A stretch of DNA of 64,000 nucleotides from Flavobacteriales bacterium (GCA_020635435.1 JACJZU010000004.1:434001-498000), one strand, 5' to 3'. Shown: positions 34,274 through 44,732, counted from the stretch's first letter. Notes: generated by a model not told the origin, from the sequence alone. Numbers and translations: made by a program.

Positions 34274-35446
34274 TTATTCGTTGATCAATTGAAAGGCCCC
34301 ACTTACGAGAAACTGAGCATCACGTGGAAGAGAGGCAGCATTTCGCAATTCGCGGAATGTTCCATCGGTTCTACCTTCCGGTATTTCCACTTTTTGAAAG
34401 ATGTATCTGTCCCCGGTCTGTTGTGTGAGCATTAGGGCGTAATACACTCCGTTTGCCTCAACAACGGCATTGGAAGGAATTGCGAGGGCAGTATCTGCTT
34501 TGGTAAGAATGCGAGCTTCCACATACATTCCCGGACTCAAAAGGTTAACATCCGACATGTTCGGATGTCCGTGAATTCGAATGGTTCTGCTCTCTTCGTC
34601 GATGGTCTTGTTGATGAGATGTACGGAGGCTTTGTATTCCCTGCTGTTATCTTGCCGGATGTGAAAACGGATCTCCTGATCTTCGCGTATTCGGGGAAGG
34701 TCGGCTTCGAAAACATTGAGTTCCAGGTGCATATGATCCGTATCAACAATGGATAGCGCAACATCCGAGGGTGCTAGATGTGCTCCTTTGGTAACGTGTA
34801 GTGTCGATACATATCCGCTTATCGGGGCGTAAACCGGTATACTGCTTCGTATGGATGCCACGGTCAAGGTCTCCGGATCGATGTGGATCATGCGTAGTTT
34901 GGACCTGAGAGCTTCGTATTGAACCTGTGTTACGGTGAATTCCGATTCTGCCTTGAGGAAGTTCTTTTCCGACGTTGCCCGGTCGGCCAGTAAGTTCTTC
35001 TGCCGTTCCATATCCGATCTCAAATAGCTCAACCTGCCCTTTGCTTCCAGAAGATCCTGCTGCATCTGAATGTACTGTGGGTCTTCGAGAGTAAATAATA
35101 CCTGCCCTTTTGTAACTTTCTGCCCATTCAACAGATCGATATCTTTCACATAACCTCCAAAATAGGTACTAACAGCTACGCGGTTCGATGGAGGGACATC
35201 GATATGGCCTGTTGCGCGCACTTCGTCGTAAAAAGCGATCCGTTCGGCTCTGCCCAGTTTCATACCCGCACTTTCGAATTGTGCAGTGCTCAGTTCGATC
35301 TCAGCCTTTGCATCTCCGGTGTCCCCGGTATCTGAAGACAATGTGGATTCCGAGCTCCCCGAACAAGACAGTAAGCCTAAAAGGAATATACAGGATCCTG
35401 CTTGAGAGAGGATATTCCACAGGGGTATTTGCTTTTTTGGAGACAT
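34274..35446 (-). CDS. RND efflux periplasmic adaptor (CusB/CzcB-like lipoprotein)
   Basis: The 390-residue membrane fusion protein has a lipoprotein signal ending LGLLSC. It shows the lipoyl/barrel-sandwich strands around VAVSTYFGGYVKDIDLLNGQKVTKGQVLF, a helical hairpin (about 115-175), the second lipoyl half IPVYAPISGYVSTLHVTKGAHL and beta-barrel and membrane-proximal domains. It links the inner-membrane pump to its outer channel. It starts 2 bp after the pump gene's stop, forming a two-gene unit that contains all three parts of the tripartite system. Confidence 0.92.
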   Translation of the reverse strand: MSPKKQIPLWNILSQAGSCIFLLGLLSCSGSSESTLSSDTGDTGDAKAEIELSTAQFESAGMKLGRAERIAFYDEVRATGHIDVPPSNRVAVSTYFGGYVKDIDLLNGQKVTKGQVLFTLEDPQYIQMQQDLLEAKGRLSYLRSDMERQKNLLADRATSEKNFLKAESEFTVTQVQYEALRSKLRMIHIDPETLTVASIRSSIPVYAPISGYVSTLHVTKGAHLAPSDVALSIVDTDHMHLELNVFEADLPRIREDQEIRFHIRQDNSREYKASVHLINKTIDEESRTIRIHGHPNMSDVNLLSPGMYVEARILTKADTALAIPSNAVVEANGVYYALMLTQQTGDRYIFQKVEIPEGRTDGTFRELRNAASLPRDAQFLVSGAFQLINE

Positions 35447-35448
35447 GG

Positions 35449-38400
35449 TCAGTTGGATAGGTAATTGATCTGAAGAACGCTCACATCAAACTCGTAAAGG
35501 GCTTTCAGATAGGCTAATTCCATATTTTGAGCATTTTCCATGAGCTGCGTGTATTGAAGGTAGTCGATCTCACCACTTCGGTAGGCATTGTTGGCATGCG
35601 ATATAATTTCTTCTCTGAGTTTTTTACCTCCGGATTCATAATAGCTCAGGGCTTCTTCATTGCGGCGCAGATCTGAACGCAATGTTTCATAACGGGTATT
35701 GAGTTCCAATTTGAATTGGGTGCTTTGGGTTCGTTGGATATCCACTTCGGTAGCTGCAGCGTTGATCAGTGCTTTCTGACTGCCATACCAAAGCGGTACG
35801 GCGAGGCCCAGCTGAAATCCGGTATACGACTGTACGCCCGTTCCGTTATTGGTTCCCTGAAACAGGACTATGTTGAGATCGGGAAGTATCTGCTGCTTTT
35901 GTAGGTTGAGTTGTTTTTGTGCGAGCAAGGAAGCGTTGCTTGCATAGCGAAAACCCGGATGTGAACTGGTGTCTGGTAATCTCAGTTCAAGTCGTTTCAG
36001 GGAGTTTTCCGACAGTGTGAAGGCGCTGTCCCATTGCATCCATTGTTGCAATTCGGCGTGAGCTCTTTTGATCTGCTCCCCGATCTGCTCGAGTTGGACG
36101 CTGATCTCCGTACGTTTAGCCTCGGCGGTGAGCATTTCGAGATAGTTCGATTCACCCTCCTGGTAACGTCGGTTTGTCGCACGGCTAAAATCGGAATACA
36201 AACTATCCAACAACCTATAGCTGCTTTGTAATTGCTTCCAGTACACGATGGTCAGATAACTCAATTCTACATTTTTGGAGAGAGCCATCTCATCCAGTTC
36301 GTAGCGGTCGCGATAGAGCTGCACCTCGGTTTCGAGTACCTTGTTCCGTGCTCCATACACTGTAGGGAATTGAAGGGATTGGTTCAATCCCCAAACGTTG
36401 AGCGGGAGCTCGTTTGGCGCAATATTATTCAGGTCCCGGTTAAAATAGATCTCCGTTTTACCCGGATCGAAGGAACTCCGCACGAGTTGTTCGGCCTGCT
36501 TTATGCGCAGGGAAGAGGTGTGGAGTGCCCGGTTGTTGCGAATGGCAATTGCCACAGCCTCGTTGGAACTGATGGCCTTGTTTTGTCCAAGCACATCCGA
36601 AATGTTGATGTAAAAAAGGATGAGTACCGATAAAACAGTTGGCAACGGCGCTTTGATCCTGAATTTGCGTCGTTTTCGGTCGAACAATGCATACAGTACC
36701 GGCAATACAATGAGGGTGAGCGCAGTTGCCGATATCAGACCACCTACAACCACTGTTGCCAGGGGGCGTTGAACCTCCGCGCCTGCAGAGCCGGAGACGG
36801 CCATGGGCAGAAAGCCAAGGGCAGCAGCGGCCGCTGTGAGCAGAACGGGTCGAAGACGGTTGCGGGTTCCTGTGCGTATGCGCTCGTTGATGTCGTTCAC
36901 GCCATGAGCTTTCAACTCTTTGAATTCCTCGATCAACACGATACCGTTCAATACAGCGATCCCGAAAAGCGCTATGAAGCCGATACCTGCCGAGATGCTG
37001 AAGGGCATATTACGCAAATAGAGCAGCACTACACCTCCTATGGCCGACATAGGTATGGCGCTGTAAATAATGAGGGCTTCTTTCACTGAATCAAATGCGA
37101 AATAGAGCAATAGGAAAATGAGCAACAAGGCGATCGGAACGGCTAACATCAGTCGTTCACGAGCAGTTCGCAGGTTTTCGAACTGACCGCCATATTGGAT
37201 CGTATATCCGGGCGGGAGCAACACTTTTTGATCAATGGCCTTCTGTACATCCTTTACAACCGATTCCAGGTCGCGGTTCCGCACATTCACGCCAACCACA
37301 ATACGCCTTTTGGTATTGTCGCGCGAGATCTTTGCGGGTCCTTTGGTGGTAGAAATGTGGGCAAATTCGCTCAAAGGTAATTGACCTCCTCCGGGCAGAA
37401 GAATATTGGCTGTTTCAATGTCGCTGATACTTTGCCTGTGCGCTTCATCAAAGCGGATCACAAGATCGAATTGCTTTTCACCCTCGAAAACGGTCCCGGC
37501 CGGCATTCCTGCAAATCCGGCGGTGATCACCGCATTGAGGTCGGCAATGTTCAGCCCATACTTGGCGATCTTCCGTCGGTCGTATTCTACGGTCATTTGC
37601 GGCAATCCGGCTATTTTCTCAACACTTATATCCGCTGCGCCTTCGATCTGCGCTATGGCCGATTCGATCTCCAAAGCTTTCTGCACAAGAATGTCCAGGT
37701 CTTCACCAAATACCTTGATGGCCAGATCGGCGCGAACCCCTGTGATGAGTTCGTTGAACCGCATTTCAATCGGTTGCGTGAATTCATAGTCGACACCCGG
37801 CAGCATTTGGAGAGCCTTTTTGAATGTATCGGCCAGTTGATCCTTGCTCGATGCAGTGACCCATTCCGAGCGCGGACGTAATTTGATGATCACATCACTC
37901 TCTTCCATCGACATCGGGTCGGTAGGTACCTCGGCTGCCCCGATCCGGCTCACAACCTGTTCAACTTCCGGAAATCCCATGAGGATCTGCTCCATGCGGG
38001 TAGTAGCCTCGGCAGTGCTGCTCAGCGAAGTGCCTGTTTTCAGAACGGGTTGTATCACAAAATCGCCTTCATCCAGGGTAGGGACAAATTCACCTCCCAT
38101 TCTGCTGAAGAGGAACACCGATCCGGATAGCAGGATCAATGCCATTGCAAGTACTGCGCGTTTATGTCCCAGTGCCCAATTGATGGTAGGTGCATAGTTG
38201 CGTTCGAGGAATGCGATCAGTCGGGAGGATATGGTTCGCTTCTCCGGATCAACCGGTTTAATGAAGAGTGATGCCATCACCGGAACATAGGTGAAGCAGA
38301 GGATCATAGCCCCCAGGAGTGCGAAGCAGAATACCATGGCCATCGGCCGGAACATTTTTCCTTCAACTCCCACCAGGGAAAGGATGGGGATGAATACGAT

Positions 38401-39783
38401 CATGATGATCAACTGGCCGAACACGGCGGAGTGCATCATCTTGCCAGCTCCGAGGTGGGTAATATTATCGACGAAGTTCTGTCGGGCATCCTTGGGAAGG
38501 GCCATCAGCCGTGTTCGTTCGGCCGTTATTTTGAATGCGATGTACTCTACGATGATCACCGCCCCATCGATGATTATACCAAAATCGATCGCACCCAGAC
38601 TCATGAGATTCGCATCCACTTTGAATACATACATCAGTATTAGCGCAAAGAGCAGGCACATTGGAATGACTGAAGCTACTACCAATCCGGATCGAAGGTT
38701 GCCCAATAGCAGCACAACAACGAAGATCACGATCAAACATCCGAGAATGAGGTTTTCTGCAATGGTTGTGGTCGTCTTGGCGATCAATTCGCTGCGCTCC
38801 AGGAAAGGATTGATATGTACACCGGGTGGAAGGGTAGGGGATATTTCCGCAACCCGCTCCTTTACCGCCCGGATCACGGCTTTTGAATTCGCACCTTTGA
38901 GCATCATTACCTGTCCGAGTACTTTTTCACCTTCACCATTTCCGGTAATGGCCCCAAATCGGGTAGCATGTCCAAAGCCGACTTTCGCCACATCTTTCAA
39001 CAGAACGGGCGAACCGTTGCGGTTCTCGATCACAATGTTCTCAATGTCCGAAATGGAACTGACCAATCCCTCGCCCCGTATGAAATAGGTCTGATCCGTC
39101 TTCTCGATATAACCGCCGCCTGCAATGCTGTTATTCCGCTCCAGAGCGCGAAAGGCTTCGACCAGGGAGATCTCCAGGCTCCTCAGTTTACCGGGATCCA
39201 CAGCGACCTCGTATTGTTTGAGATAGCCACCCCAGGTATTTACCTCTACGACGCCGGGAATGCCCGAAAGCTGACGTTTTACAACCCAATCCTGAATGGT
39301 TCGAAGGTCGGTCAACGAGTACTTGTCTCTGTGTTGCGAATCAACCTCGATAACGTATTGATAGATCTCTCCCAAACCGGTGGTTATCGGCCCCATGAAA
39401 GGTTGACCGAATCCGGCCGGGATCTTTTCTTCGGCGGCCTTGATCTTTTCAGCGATCAATTGCCTGGGCAGATACGTGCCGATCCCATCGTTGAAAACCA
39501 CGGTGACCACCGATAAACCGAACTTGGAAACGGAACGGATCTCCTTTACATCGGGGAGATTGGCCATTTCCAACTCCACCGGGTAGGTGAGGAATTTCTC
39601 AACATCTTCCGTAGCGAGATTTCGTGAGGTAGTGATGATCTGCACCTGATTGTTGGTCACATCCGGTACAGCCCCGATCGGAAGTTGGGATAGTGCGAAC
39701 AACCCCAATACCACAATGCCCAGGGAGAACAAGAGCACGATGAGTTTGTGGTGTATGCTGTATTGGATAATGCGGTCGAGCAT
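35449..39783 (-). CDS. czcA: CzcA/CusA heavy-metal RND pump fused to a TolC-like outer membrane domain
   Basis: The protein is about 1,444 residues from ATG 39783 (an in-frame TTG at 39807 is less likely). Residues 1 to about 1040 form a complete HME-type RND transporter with twelve helices, large periplasmic loops and the proton-relay motif GAIDFGIIIDGAV (Asp at about residue 400). After about residue 1055 comes a TolC/CzcC-like part (SSNEAVAIAIRNNRAL, coiled-coil Glu/Gln-rich helices, YRSGEIDYLQYTQLMENAQN). Such pump-channel fusions are known in Bacteroidota. It exports divalent or monovalent metals such as Co, Zn, Cd or Cu/Ag; which metal cannot be decided here. Confidence 0.95.
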   Translation of the reverse strand: MLDRIIQYSIHHKLIVLLFSLGIVVLGLFALSQLPIGAVPDVTNNQVQIITTSRNLATEDVEKFLTYPVELEMANLPDVKEIRSVSKFGLSVVTVVFNDGIGTYLPRQLIAEKIKAAEEKIPAGFGQPFMGPITTGLGEIYQYVIEVDSQHRDKYSLTDLRTIQDWVVKRQLSGIPGVVEVNTWGGYLKQYEVAVDPGKLRSLEISLVEAFRALERNNSIAGGGYIEKTDQTYFIRGEGLVSSISDIENIVIENRNGSPVLLKDVAKVGFGHATRFGAITGNGEGEKVLGQVMMLKGANSKAVIRAVKERVAEISPTLPPGVHINPFLERSELIAKTTTTIAENLILGCLIVIFVVVLLLGNLRSGLVVASVIPMCLLFALILMYVFKVDANLMSLGAIDFGIIIDGAVIIVEYIAFKITAERTRLMALPKDARQNFVDNITHLGAGKMMHSAVFGQLIIMIVFIPILSLVGVEGKMFRPMAMVFCFALLGAMILCFTYVPVMASLFIKPVDPEKRTISSRLIAFLERNYAPTINWALGHKRAVLAMALILLSGSVFLFSRMGGEFVPTLDEGDFVIQPVLKTGTSLSSTAEATTRMEQILMGFPEVEQVVSRIGAAEVPTDPMSMEESDVIIKLRPRSEWVTASSKDQLADTFKKALQMLPGVDYEFTQPIEMRFNELITGVRADLAIKVFGEDLDILVQKALEIESAIAQIEGAADISVEKIAGLPQMTVEYDRRKIAKYGLNIADLNAVITAGFAGMPAGTVFEGEKQFDLVIRFDEAHRQSISDIETANILLPGGGQLPLSEFAHISTTKGPAKISRDNTKRRIVVGVNVRNRDLESVVKDVQKAIDQKVLLPPGYTIQYGGQFENLRTARERLMLAVPIALLLIFLLLYFAFDSVKEALIIYSAIPMSAIGGVVLLYLRNMPFSISAGIGFIALFGIAVLNGIVLIEEFKELKAHGVNDINERIRTGTRNRLRPVLLTAAAAALGFLPMAVSGSAGAEVQRPLATVVVGGLISATALTLIVLPVLYALFDRKRRKFRIKAPLPTVLSVLILFYINISDVLGQNKAISSNEAVAIAIRNNRALHTSSLRIKQAEQLVRSSFDPGKTEIYFNRDLNNIAPNELPLNVWGLNQSLQFPTVYGARNKVLETEVQLYRDRYELDEMALSKNVELSYLTIVYWKQLQSSYRLLDSLYSDFSRATNRRYQEGESNYLEMLTAEAKRTEISVQLEQIGEQIKRAHAELQQWMQWDSAFTLSENSLKRLELRLPDTSSHPGFRYASNASLLAQKQLNLQKQQILPDLNIVLFQGTNNGTGVQSYTGFQLGLAVPLWYGSQKALINAAATEVDIQRTQSTQFKLELNTRYETLRSDLRRNEEALSYYESGGKKLREEIISHANNAYRSGEIDYLQYTQLMENAQNMELAYLKALYEFDVSVLQINYLSN

Positions 39784-39910
39784 GAGAGGTTCCCGGTTCG
39801 GCGCCAAAGTTAGTCAGCACTCGATCGTTCAAAGGGGGCAGTGGTCACACATCGGATAAAAATCAGTTTTTAATTCAAGCCTTGTGCAAAACTGATCTTG
39901 AATGATCCGG

Positions 39911-40504
39911 TCAATACGGTAAGGTCACATCCACTACGATCTCATTGCGCCGCCCGAACAGTTCGAAGGGTGGATTATAGCCGAGATAGCTGAACGACTC
40001 GCCATGTACCAAACCCTGTTCATCGAGTTTCGCCCGGAGTTTCGCCGTGTATTCGGCAATGCGTTCATCCGACGACCAGCCCCCGAAGCAGATGGCCGCA
40101 ACGATCTTCTCGGGTTCGGCGACGAAATGTACATTCGGATCTGAAGGCTTCGGAAGCTCTTCCATCTTCAATCCCTCCGGGATCTTGAATTTCATGGTTA
40201 CCGAGTCGTCCATACTCATGCTGACCGGAGTGGTCATGGCGATCTTCTGATTGCGTGCATTGTTCCCGAAAATATAGCCCGCCAGGGTGCGAAATCCCCG
40301 GTTCGAAACGGCCTTATAGGAATTTGAACGCATGATGGTGTAGGAGTAGTTGGCCGGAGCATATCGGCGGATCTCGAAATCGCCATAGTTGTCCAATACC
40401 TGATAGGCATGTGTTTCGGTGCGGTTTGTAGAGATCTTGATCGCTACCTGGGCAGCGATGAAGAGCAGAAGTATTACCCCCGTTGCGATGAGTAGAATTT
40501 TCAT
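39911..40504 (-). CDS. SOUL-family heme-binding-like protein
   Basis: The 197-residue protein has one N-terminal transmembrane helix or uncleaved signal (LLIATGVILLLFIAAQVAI). The SOUL/HBP domain follows: YGDFEIRRYAPANYSY, GFRTLAGYIFGNNARNQKIAMTTPVSM, VHFVAEPEKIVAAICFGGWSS and SYLGYNPPFELFGRRNEI. Homologues bind haem or tetrapyrroles; the bacterial role is unclear. Single gene, 103 bp from the metal pump start. Confidence 0.93.
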   Translation of the reverse strand: MKILLIATGVILLLFIAAQVAIKISTNRTETHAYQVLDNYGDFEIRRYAPANYSYTIMRSNSYKAVSNRGFRTLAGYIFGNNARNQKIAMTTPVSMSMDDSVTMKFKIPEGLKMEELPKPSDPNVHFVAEPEKIVAAICFGGWSSDERIAEYTAKLRAKLDEQGLVHGESFSYLGYNPPFELFGRRNEIVVDVTLPY

Positions 40505-40676
40505 GATTCACTCAGTTAACGCCTGAGGTCGGCAATAGTTGAACTGACTTTAGACAGTTTTCTCTTCGAAACCGAAAAAGACGTTTAGTTACTTCAGGGT
40601 CTCATGAACCGGGTCAAATTGGTCGAGACTTGAAATACAGGATCTGCAGATCCTGATCCACGAGTTCTTGAACCAT

Positions 40677-41888
40677 TTAAAACCGCAGTTGGCACATCAA
40701 TTCCACCTGCTCATTGAAGCGCGACCCGGCATGGCTAGTCTGTCCATAGGCCAAACCGATTTTCAGATTGTTCAGGTCGGCATATCGGGTGATCCCGAGT
40801 TTCCACGCCTGCATATCCGGAACAACGGAATTCGGATTTTCTGCGAATTCCGCTTGCACATTGGCCAATTGGGCATCAATTCCCCAACCGGATCTTTGGT
40901 AGCCCATCTGTATATTCCACGATCGGCCTAATGCAAGCATCTCGCTGATCTGTGTGGGTACAAGCGGAATGGTGGCCAGATCGTTCACAAAAGACCCCTG
41001 CAGACCCGTTGCCGTACTTACACAATACTCCCCGAGTAGGGATATACCGCGGTATTTGGCCAGTATGTCCATGTATAGCTGACGGTAATCCGGACGTTGC
41101 AGGTCGGTATTGGCATTGTAGAGAGCGAATTCACCATGGCCCTCGCCGGTTGCCCCGCTTGCTCCGTCGTTATACGAAGCGGCTGTACCAAGCAGGATTT
41201 TGGGACTCTCTTCTCCATACAGATCCGCAATGCACCGTTCATTCCCAGCTTTGAATACGCCCAGCGGATAGACATCTAGACGTGCACTGTATTTCAATCC
41301 GCCCAGATCCACGTCGCGTGAATCGACACCGAATGAATTGAGGCCATCACCTGAAGTGACGGCGATCTTCGGTTCAATGCGTATGGGACCCAGATCGAGA
41401 TAAGGTTCTATGAAAATTCCCAATTCACGTCCCGACCGCGAGAATGCCGTGCTCAACACACTGCGTTCGGCAAATTGCAGCTGATCTTCCATCAGGAGCA
41501 TCTCCCGATTGTTGGCGATCGACTGTTTCTGCCCAAAGTAAATATTGAACTGCCTGTGCGGACTATAACGTGTCCAAACATCGAGGAGCGGTGTGGGGCG
41601 GGCAAAATCGGCTTGCATGAAGAATGCAACCCGCTTTTCCATAAGCTCACCATAGAAATTGAGATACACCCTTCGCGCATTGATGAAATTACTCTTTTGT
41701 TCGCTGCTATCGGTGCTTTGGGCGATGTAGGGCTGCATCATGCCACCGATCCGGAAGAAGTGCTTTCCTTCCTCAAAATCGAAGGTGAGTCCATTGCCCA
41801 AACTGAAATCACTTTCATAGGGGTATCTGGATTGGGCATTTGCCGCTTGCGCAGAAAGGAGTGCGAGGATTATGGCAAGTCGTTTCAT
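40677..41888 (-). CDS. Outer-membrane porin, OprP/phosphate-selective type (second of two)
   Basis: The 403-residue protein has a signal peptide (MKRLAIILALLSAQAANAQ) and alternating beta-strands ending in an aromatic (VELMCQLRF), typical of a 16-18 stranded barrel. RVYLNFYGELMEKRVAFFMQ and FGQKQSIANNREMLL resemble OprO/OprP family strands. It is a clear relative of the porin encoded two genes upstream in the same operon (FGQSTDPTDNRELTM at the same place). It is the last gene of the seven-gene operon, 3 bp after the M14 peptidase. The substrate is inferred to be acidic peptides or amino acids from context only. Confidence 0.8.
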   Translation of the reverse strand: MKRLAIILALLSAQAANAQSRYPYESDFSLGNGLTFDFEEGKHFFRIGGMMQPYIAQSTDSSEQKSNFINARRVYLNFYGELMEKRVAFFMQADFARPTPLLDVWTRYSPHRQFNIYFGQKQSIANNREMLLMEDQLQFAERSVLSTAFSRSGRELGIFIEPYLDLGPIRIEPKIAVTSGDGLNSFGVDSRDVDLGGLKYSARLDVYPLGVFKAGNERCIADLYGEESPKILLGTAASYNDGASGATGEGHGEFALYNANTDLQRPDYRQLYMDILAKYRGISLLGEYCVSTATGLQGSFVNDLATIPLVPTQISEMLALGRSWNIQMGYQRSGWGIDAQLANVQAEFAENPNSVVPDMQAWKLGITRYADLNNLKIGLAYGQTSHAGSRFNEQVELMCQLRF

Positions 41889-41891
41889 AGA

Positions 41892-43421
41892 TCAATTCTC
41901 AATTATGCGGTAATAGGGTAGTACACGTCCGGGTGCAAGACGGGGAGTGAGGAGCCCGAAGGAAATGAAGCTGTTTGGGCCTTCCGGTTCCAGCACCTCC
42001 GCTGCCAGTCCGGCATTTTTCTGGTTCATATGCACGAGGAATGTGCCAGCGGGAAGCAACGTGTCGGCTCTTTCGATCCGGGTTCGTATGTCCATGCGAT
42101 GTACCTTCTCGTATGAGGCGCTTTCCCGCTTCAGGTAAGTTGGGATGTACTTCTCGATCTTCACTTGTTTCGGATCTTTCAAAATGCTGACCTCCACACC
42201 GAGCGTTTTCAGTTTCCCGACCAGGGTCCGAATGTATTTCAGGTTGGCATCGAGTGCATAGGCAACCGGAAGGGATCTGCTCAGTTTGGGAATACAATGG
42301 AATCCATCGTGCACCACCATGGGAAGTTCAACCTCGGTATAGGTGTCAAGATCGATGAAAGCAACATTCCGGTTCAACACTTTTCGGGAACTTTTCACAA
42401 TAACCTCGCGGCGCGCTTTCTCGGAACGGGCCAGTACACTGCGCAATTCGTCGTGCTGATCGTAGGCAGTACGCAGGTAGCTCCGTGCTACTTCGTAGGT
42501 GCAGAAAACCCGTCGTTTGAAGGATGTACGCCCGATACCAACACCGCGTACTTCGATGAGTGAGGAAATACAATTGGAAAGTGCGTAGGAAGTTGCGCTC
42601 GAGCGTGATTGCACAGAACCTTGATTCAAATGCACGTCGCCGTGATAGTCGGCAGTTGTGAAGTAATCGTGATGCCGCATGCCCGATGCATCGAGTGTCT
42701 TGCGGGCGGCATGCACAAAAACATCGTTGGTGTAATTCCGCAATTCTTCGGGGATATTCAGATTCCCGGAATAGAGGAACATTACATCGAACAGCGAAGT
42801 AACCCCGGCCCTATTATAATGCACAAAATCGCGTCGGTAAGGCCGATACTCGTGAAAGTCAACAGCTACTTCAGCCCGGAAATCACTGAATGCCTGCTTC
42901 AAATACACACTTTCGGGTGCCATGAGTTTGGTCTGATCCCGATTCAGATCCAAACCATTGGCAGCGTAGCGGTCCTGCTTCACATAACCGTCGATATTGG
43001 CCATAGGTACAACAGCGATCTGCAGCCGTTGGAGCATTTCCGGTTCACGGAGTACTTCCCCGATCAAGTGGAGCATGCCTTCTGTGCTGGCCGGTTCATC
43101 GCCGTGCAGGCCACCCTGCATCCAGACACGGATGGGGTCTTTTGCATTTTTGTCGGTTAGAACAACCATGGGAATGGCCATCCCTTTCTGACTGTTCCCG
43201 ATGTATTTGATCTCCATCAGGGCACTGTTGGCCTGTTGCAGTTGATTCAAATAGGCGATCAGTTCTTCGTAATTGGTGAATCCGCGTTTCTTTTTAAAGG
43301 CAGGCGTATTGAATTCTTTCTGAACGTCGGGGAAGAACTTCTCTGTAACGATCCTAGGCTGCGGATTGAGGGTGAATCCGAAACCGAAAACAATGAGTAC
43401 GAGCAGAATCCGGTTCAACAT
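41892..43421 (-). CDS. Exported M14-family zinc carboxypeptidase-like protein
   Basis: The roughly 509-residue protein starts at ATG 43421 with a signal peptide (MLNRILLVLIVFGFGFTLNP). The zinc motif HGDEPASTEG gives the His-x-x-Glu pair, followed by NIDGY, NGLDLNRDQ and VAVDFHEYRP with the third ligand His. SLIEVRGVG supplies the catalytic Glu region. It should act in the periplasm or outside, trimming C-terminal residues from peptides. A C-terminal domain of about 130 residues (after residue 370) is unassigned. It is sandwiched between two porin genes, 2-3 bp from each. Confidence 0.85.
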   Translation of the reverse strand: MLNRILLVLIVFGFGFTLNPQPRIVTEKFFPDVQKEFNTPAFKKKRGFTNYEELIAYLNQLQQANSALMEIKYIGNSQKGMAIPMVVLTDKNAKDPIRVWMQGGLHGDEPASTEGMLHLIGEVLREPEMLQRLQIAVVPMANIDGYVKQDRYAANGLDLNRDQTKLMAPESVYLKQAFSDFRAEVAVDFHEYRPYRRDFVHYNRAGVTSLFDVMFLYSGNLNIPEELRNYTNDVFVHAARKTLDASGMRHHDYFTTADYHGDVHLNQGSVQSRSSATSYALSNCISSLIEVRGVGIGRTSFKRRVFCTYEVARSYLRTAYDQHDELRSVLARSEKARREVIVKSSRKVLNRNVAFIDLDTYTEVELPMVVHDGFHCIPKLSRSLPVAYALDANLKYIRTLVGKLKTLGVEVSILKDPKQVKIEKYIPTYLKRESASYEKVHRMDIRTRIERADTLLPAGTFLVHMNQKNAGLAAEVLEPEGPNSFISFGLLTPRLAPGRVLPYYRIIEN

Positions 43422-43423
43422 AT

Positions 43424-44725
43424 TCAAAAGGCAAATGAGGTTATAAGTCTGCCGATCAATTCATGACCACTGATCGGGTTGAGGTCGGTATCGTTCGCTC
43501 CGGGCGCCAGTTCAACCCAGGTTAGGGAACTCTGTATCTTGAAGTTATAGTTCCTGTTGAAATAGTGCGACACCCCGAAGGTGTAATACTTGGGCCGGGC
43601 ATAGAAAGTACCGTTATTCAGGAAGGAATTCTCATCTGCCTTCAGATGGGCATAGCGTGCATCGAAGGACCAACCGCTTTTCAAGATATAGCCGGCCTGA
43701 AGGTTGTAACCTTTGCCGAGCATCATACGACCTTTTACATAATTATCAACGTCTTGTACGCCATTTACATCGAAGGAATTGCTGATGCTCCCGTCGTTTC
43801 GTACACGCCATACAATATTGTCGGGAACTGAAGCGCTTGTTGCAACATATTCGCCGAGCATGGAGAATCCGCGGTACTTGAAGAGGAAATCGATTCCAAG
43901 TTTATCGTAATCCGGGAGCGATTCCTGAAGTTCCTCGTCGAGATAGAGGATACTCCCGCTGACGCGCCCCCTACGGCTACTCATACCATAATTTCGGCTG
44001 TATGCCGCTCCAAAAACCAGTTTGGGAGCCAGTTCCCGGATGATGTCGACCTGTCGAAACTGACCGTAATACGTGAACAAACCAAAGGGCAGGTAATCGA
44101 TCCGCCCGCCGATCTTGTATTTGCCATGATCGGCCTGATAGGTGTTCAAACCATCGCCGTTGTTGATCGTGAAGTAGCTCTTGAGGTAGTTGCTGTTTCC
44201 CATAGCCCAGGTATGACTCGCGAACATGCCTATGGCCCGGATCGAGGAGAAGGCTGAGGTGACACGGGAGCGTTCCACCAATTGCAAGGTATGGGAGCCC
44301 ATGGTAAGTTCCCGGTTATCCGTTGGGTCGGTTGATTGTCCGAATCGGATGCTCAAGCGTCGGGTAGGATTGTAGGACACCCAGGCATCCATGAGGAGTG
44401 CCCCGGCCTCTTCACCGGATTCTGAGGTTCCGCTCAGATCGAGTTGTACCCGGTAATCCACTTTATGATCCGGTGATTCACCCGAGAAACGCAATCGGAT
44501 CCTCCGCATTCGGAAACGGTTGTACAACTCGGAAGTGGTATCGGAACTGAGGGTTTTGGTCTCAAACATAGGCTGCATGTAACCGTTGATCTTGGTGGAA
44601 TAACCGCTCGATCCGGTAAAAACAAGCCCCTCACCGGGTTTGTATTTGTTCAGCACGGGGTTCTGAGCCTGAACGAGTTCACCAGCGAGGAGAAGTACAA
44701 GTACGAATAATTGTTTTCCGGGCAC
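43424..44725 (-). CDS. Outer-membrane porin, OprP/phosphate-selective type (first of two)
   Basis: A GTG at 44725 is chosen because it gives a proper signal peptide (VPGKQLFVLVLLLAGELVQA, read with Met first) and leaves 7 bp after the isoaspartyl dipeptidase gene. The longer ATG reading would overlap that gene by 68 bp. The mature protein of about 415 residues has porin strands (YNRFRMRRIRLRFSGE, VDYRVQLDLSG) and ends LIGRLITSFAF with a terminal Phe. NGDGLNTYQ and FKYRGFSMLGEYV match counterparts in the second porin. It probably brings acidic oligopeptides or related anions through the outer membrane; this is contextual inference. Confidence 0.8.
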   Translation of the reverse strand: MPGKQLFVLVLLLAGELVQAQNPVLNKYKPGEGLVFTGSSGYSTKINGYMQPMFETKTLSSDTTSELYNRFRMRRIRLRFSGESPDHKVDYRVQLDLSGTSESGEEAGALLMDAWVSYNPTRRLSIRFGQSTDPTDNRELTMGSHTLQLVERSRVTSAFSSIRAIGMFASHTWAMGNSNYLKSYFTINNGDGLNTYQADHGKYKIGGRIDYLPFGLFTYYGQFRQVDIIRELAPKLVFGAAYSRNYGMSSRRGRVSGSILYLDEELQESLPDYDKLGIDFLFKYRGFSMLGEYVATSASVPDNIVWRVRNDGSISNSFDVNGVQDVDNYVKGRMMLGKGYNLQAGYILKSGWSFDARYAHLKADENSFLNNGTFYARPKYYTFGVSHYFNRNYNFKIQSSLTWVELAPGANDTDLNPISGHELIGRLITSFAF

Positions 44726-44732
44726 GATTCGA

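Noticed and set aside
38291..39088. Long antisense frame opposite czcA
   Set aside because: A shadow of the strongly coding minus strand; basic, low-complexity composition and no domain.
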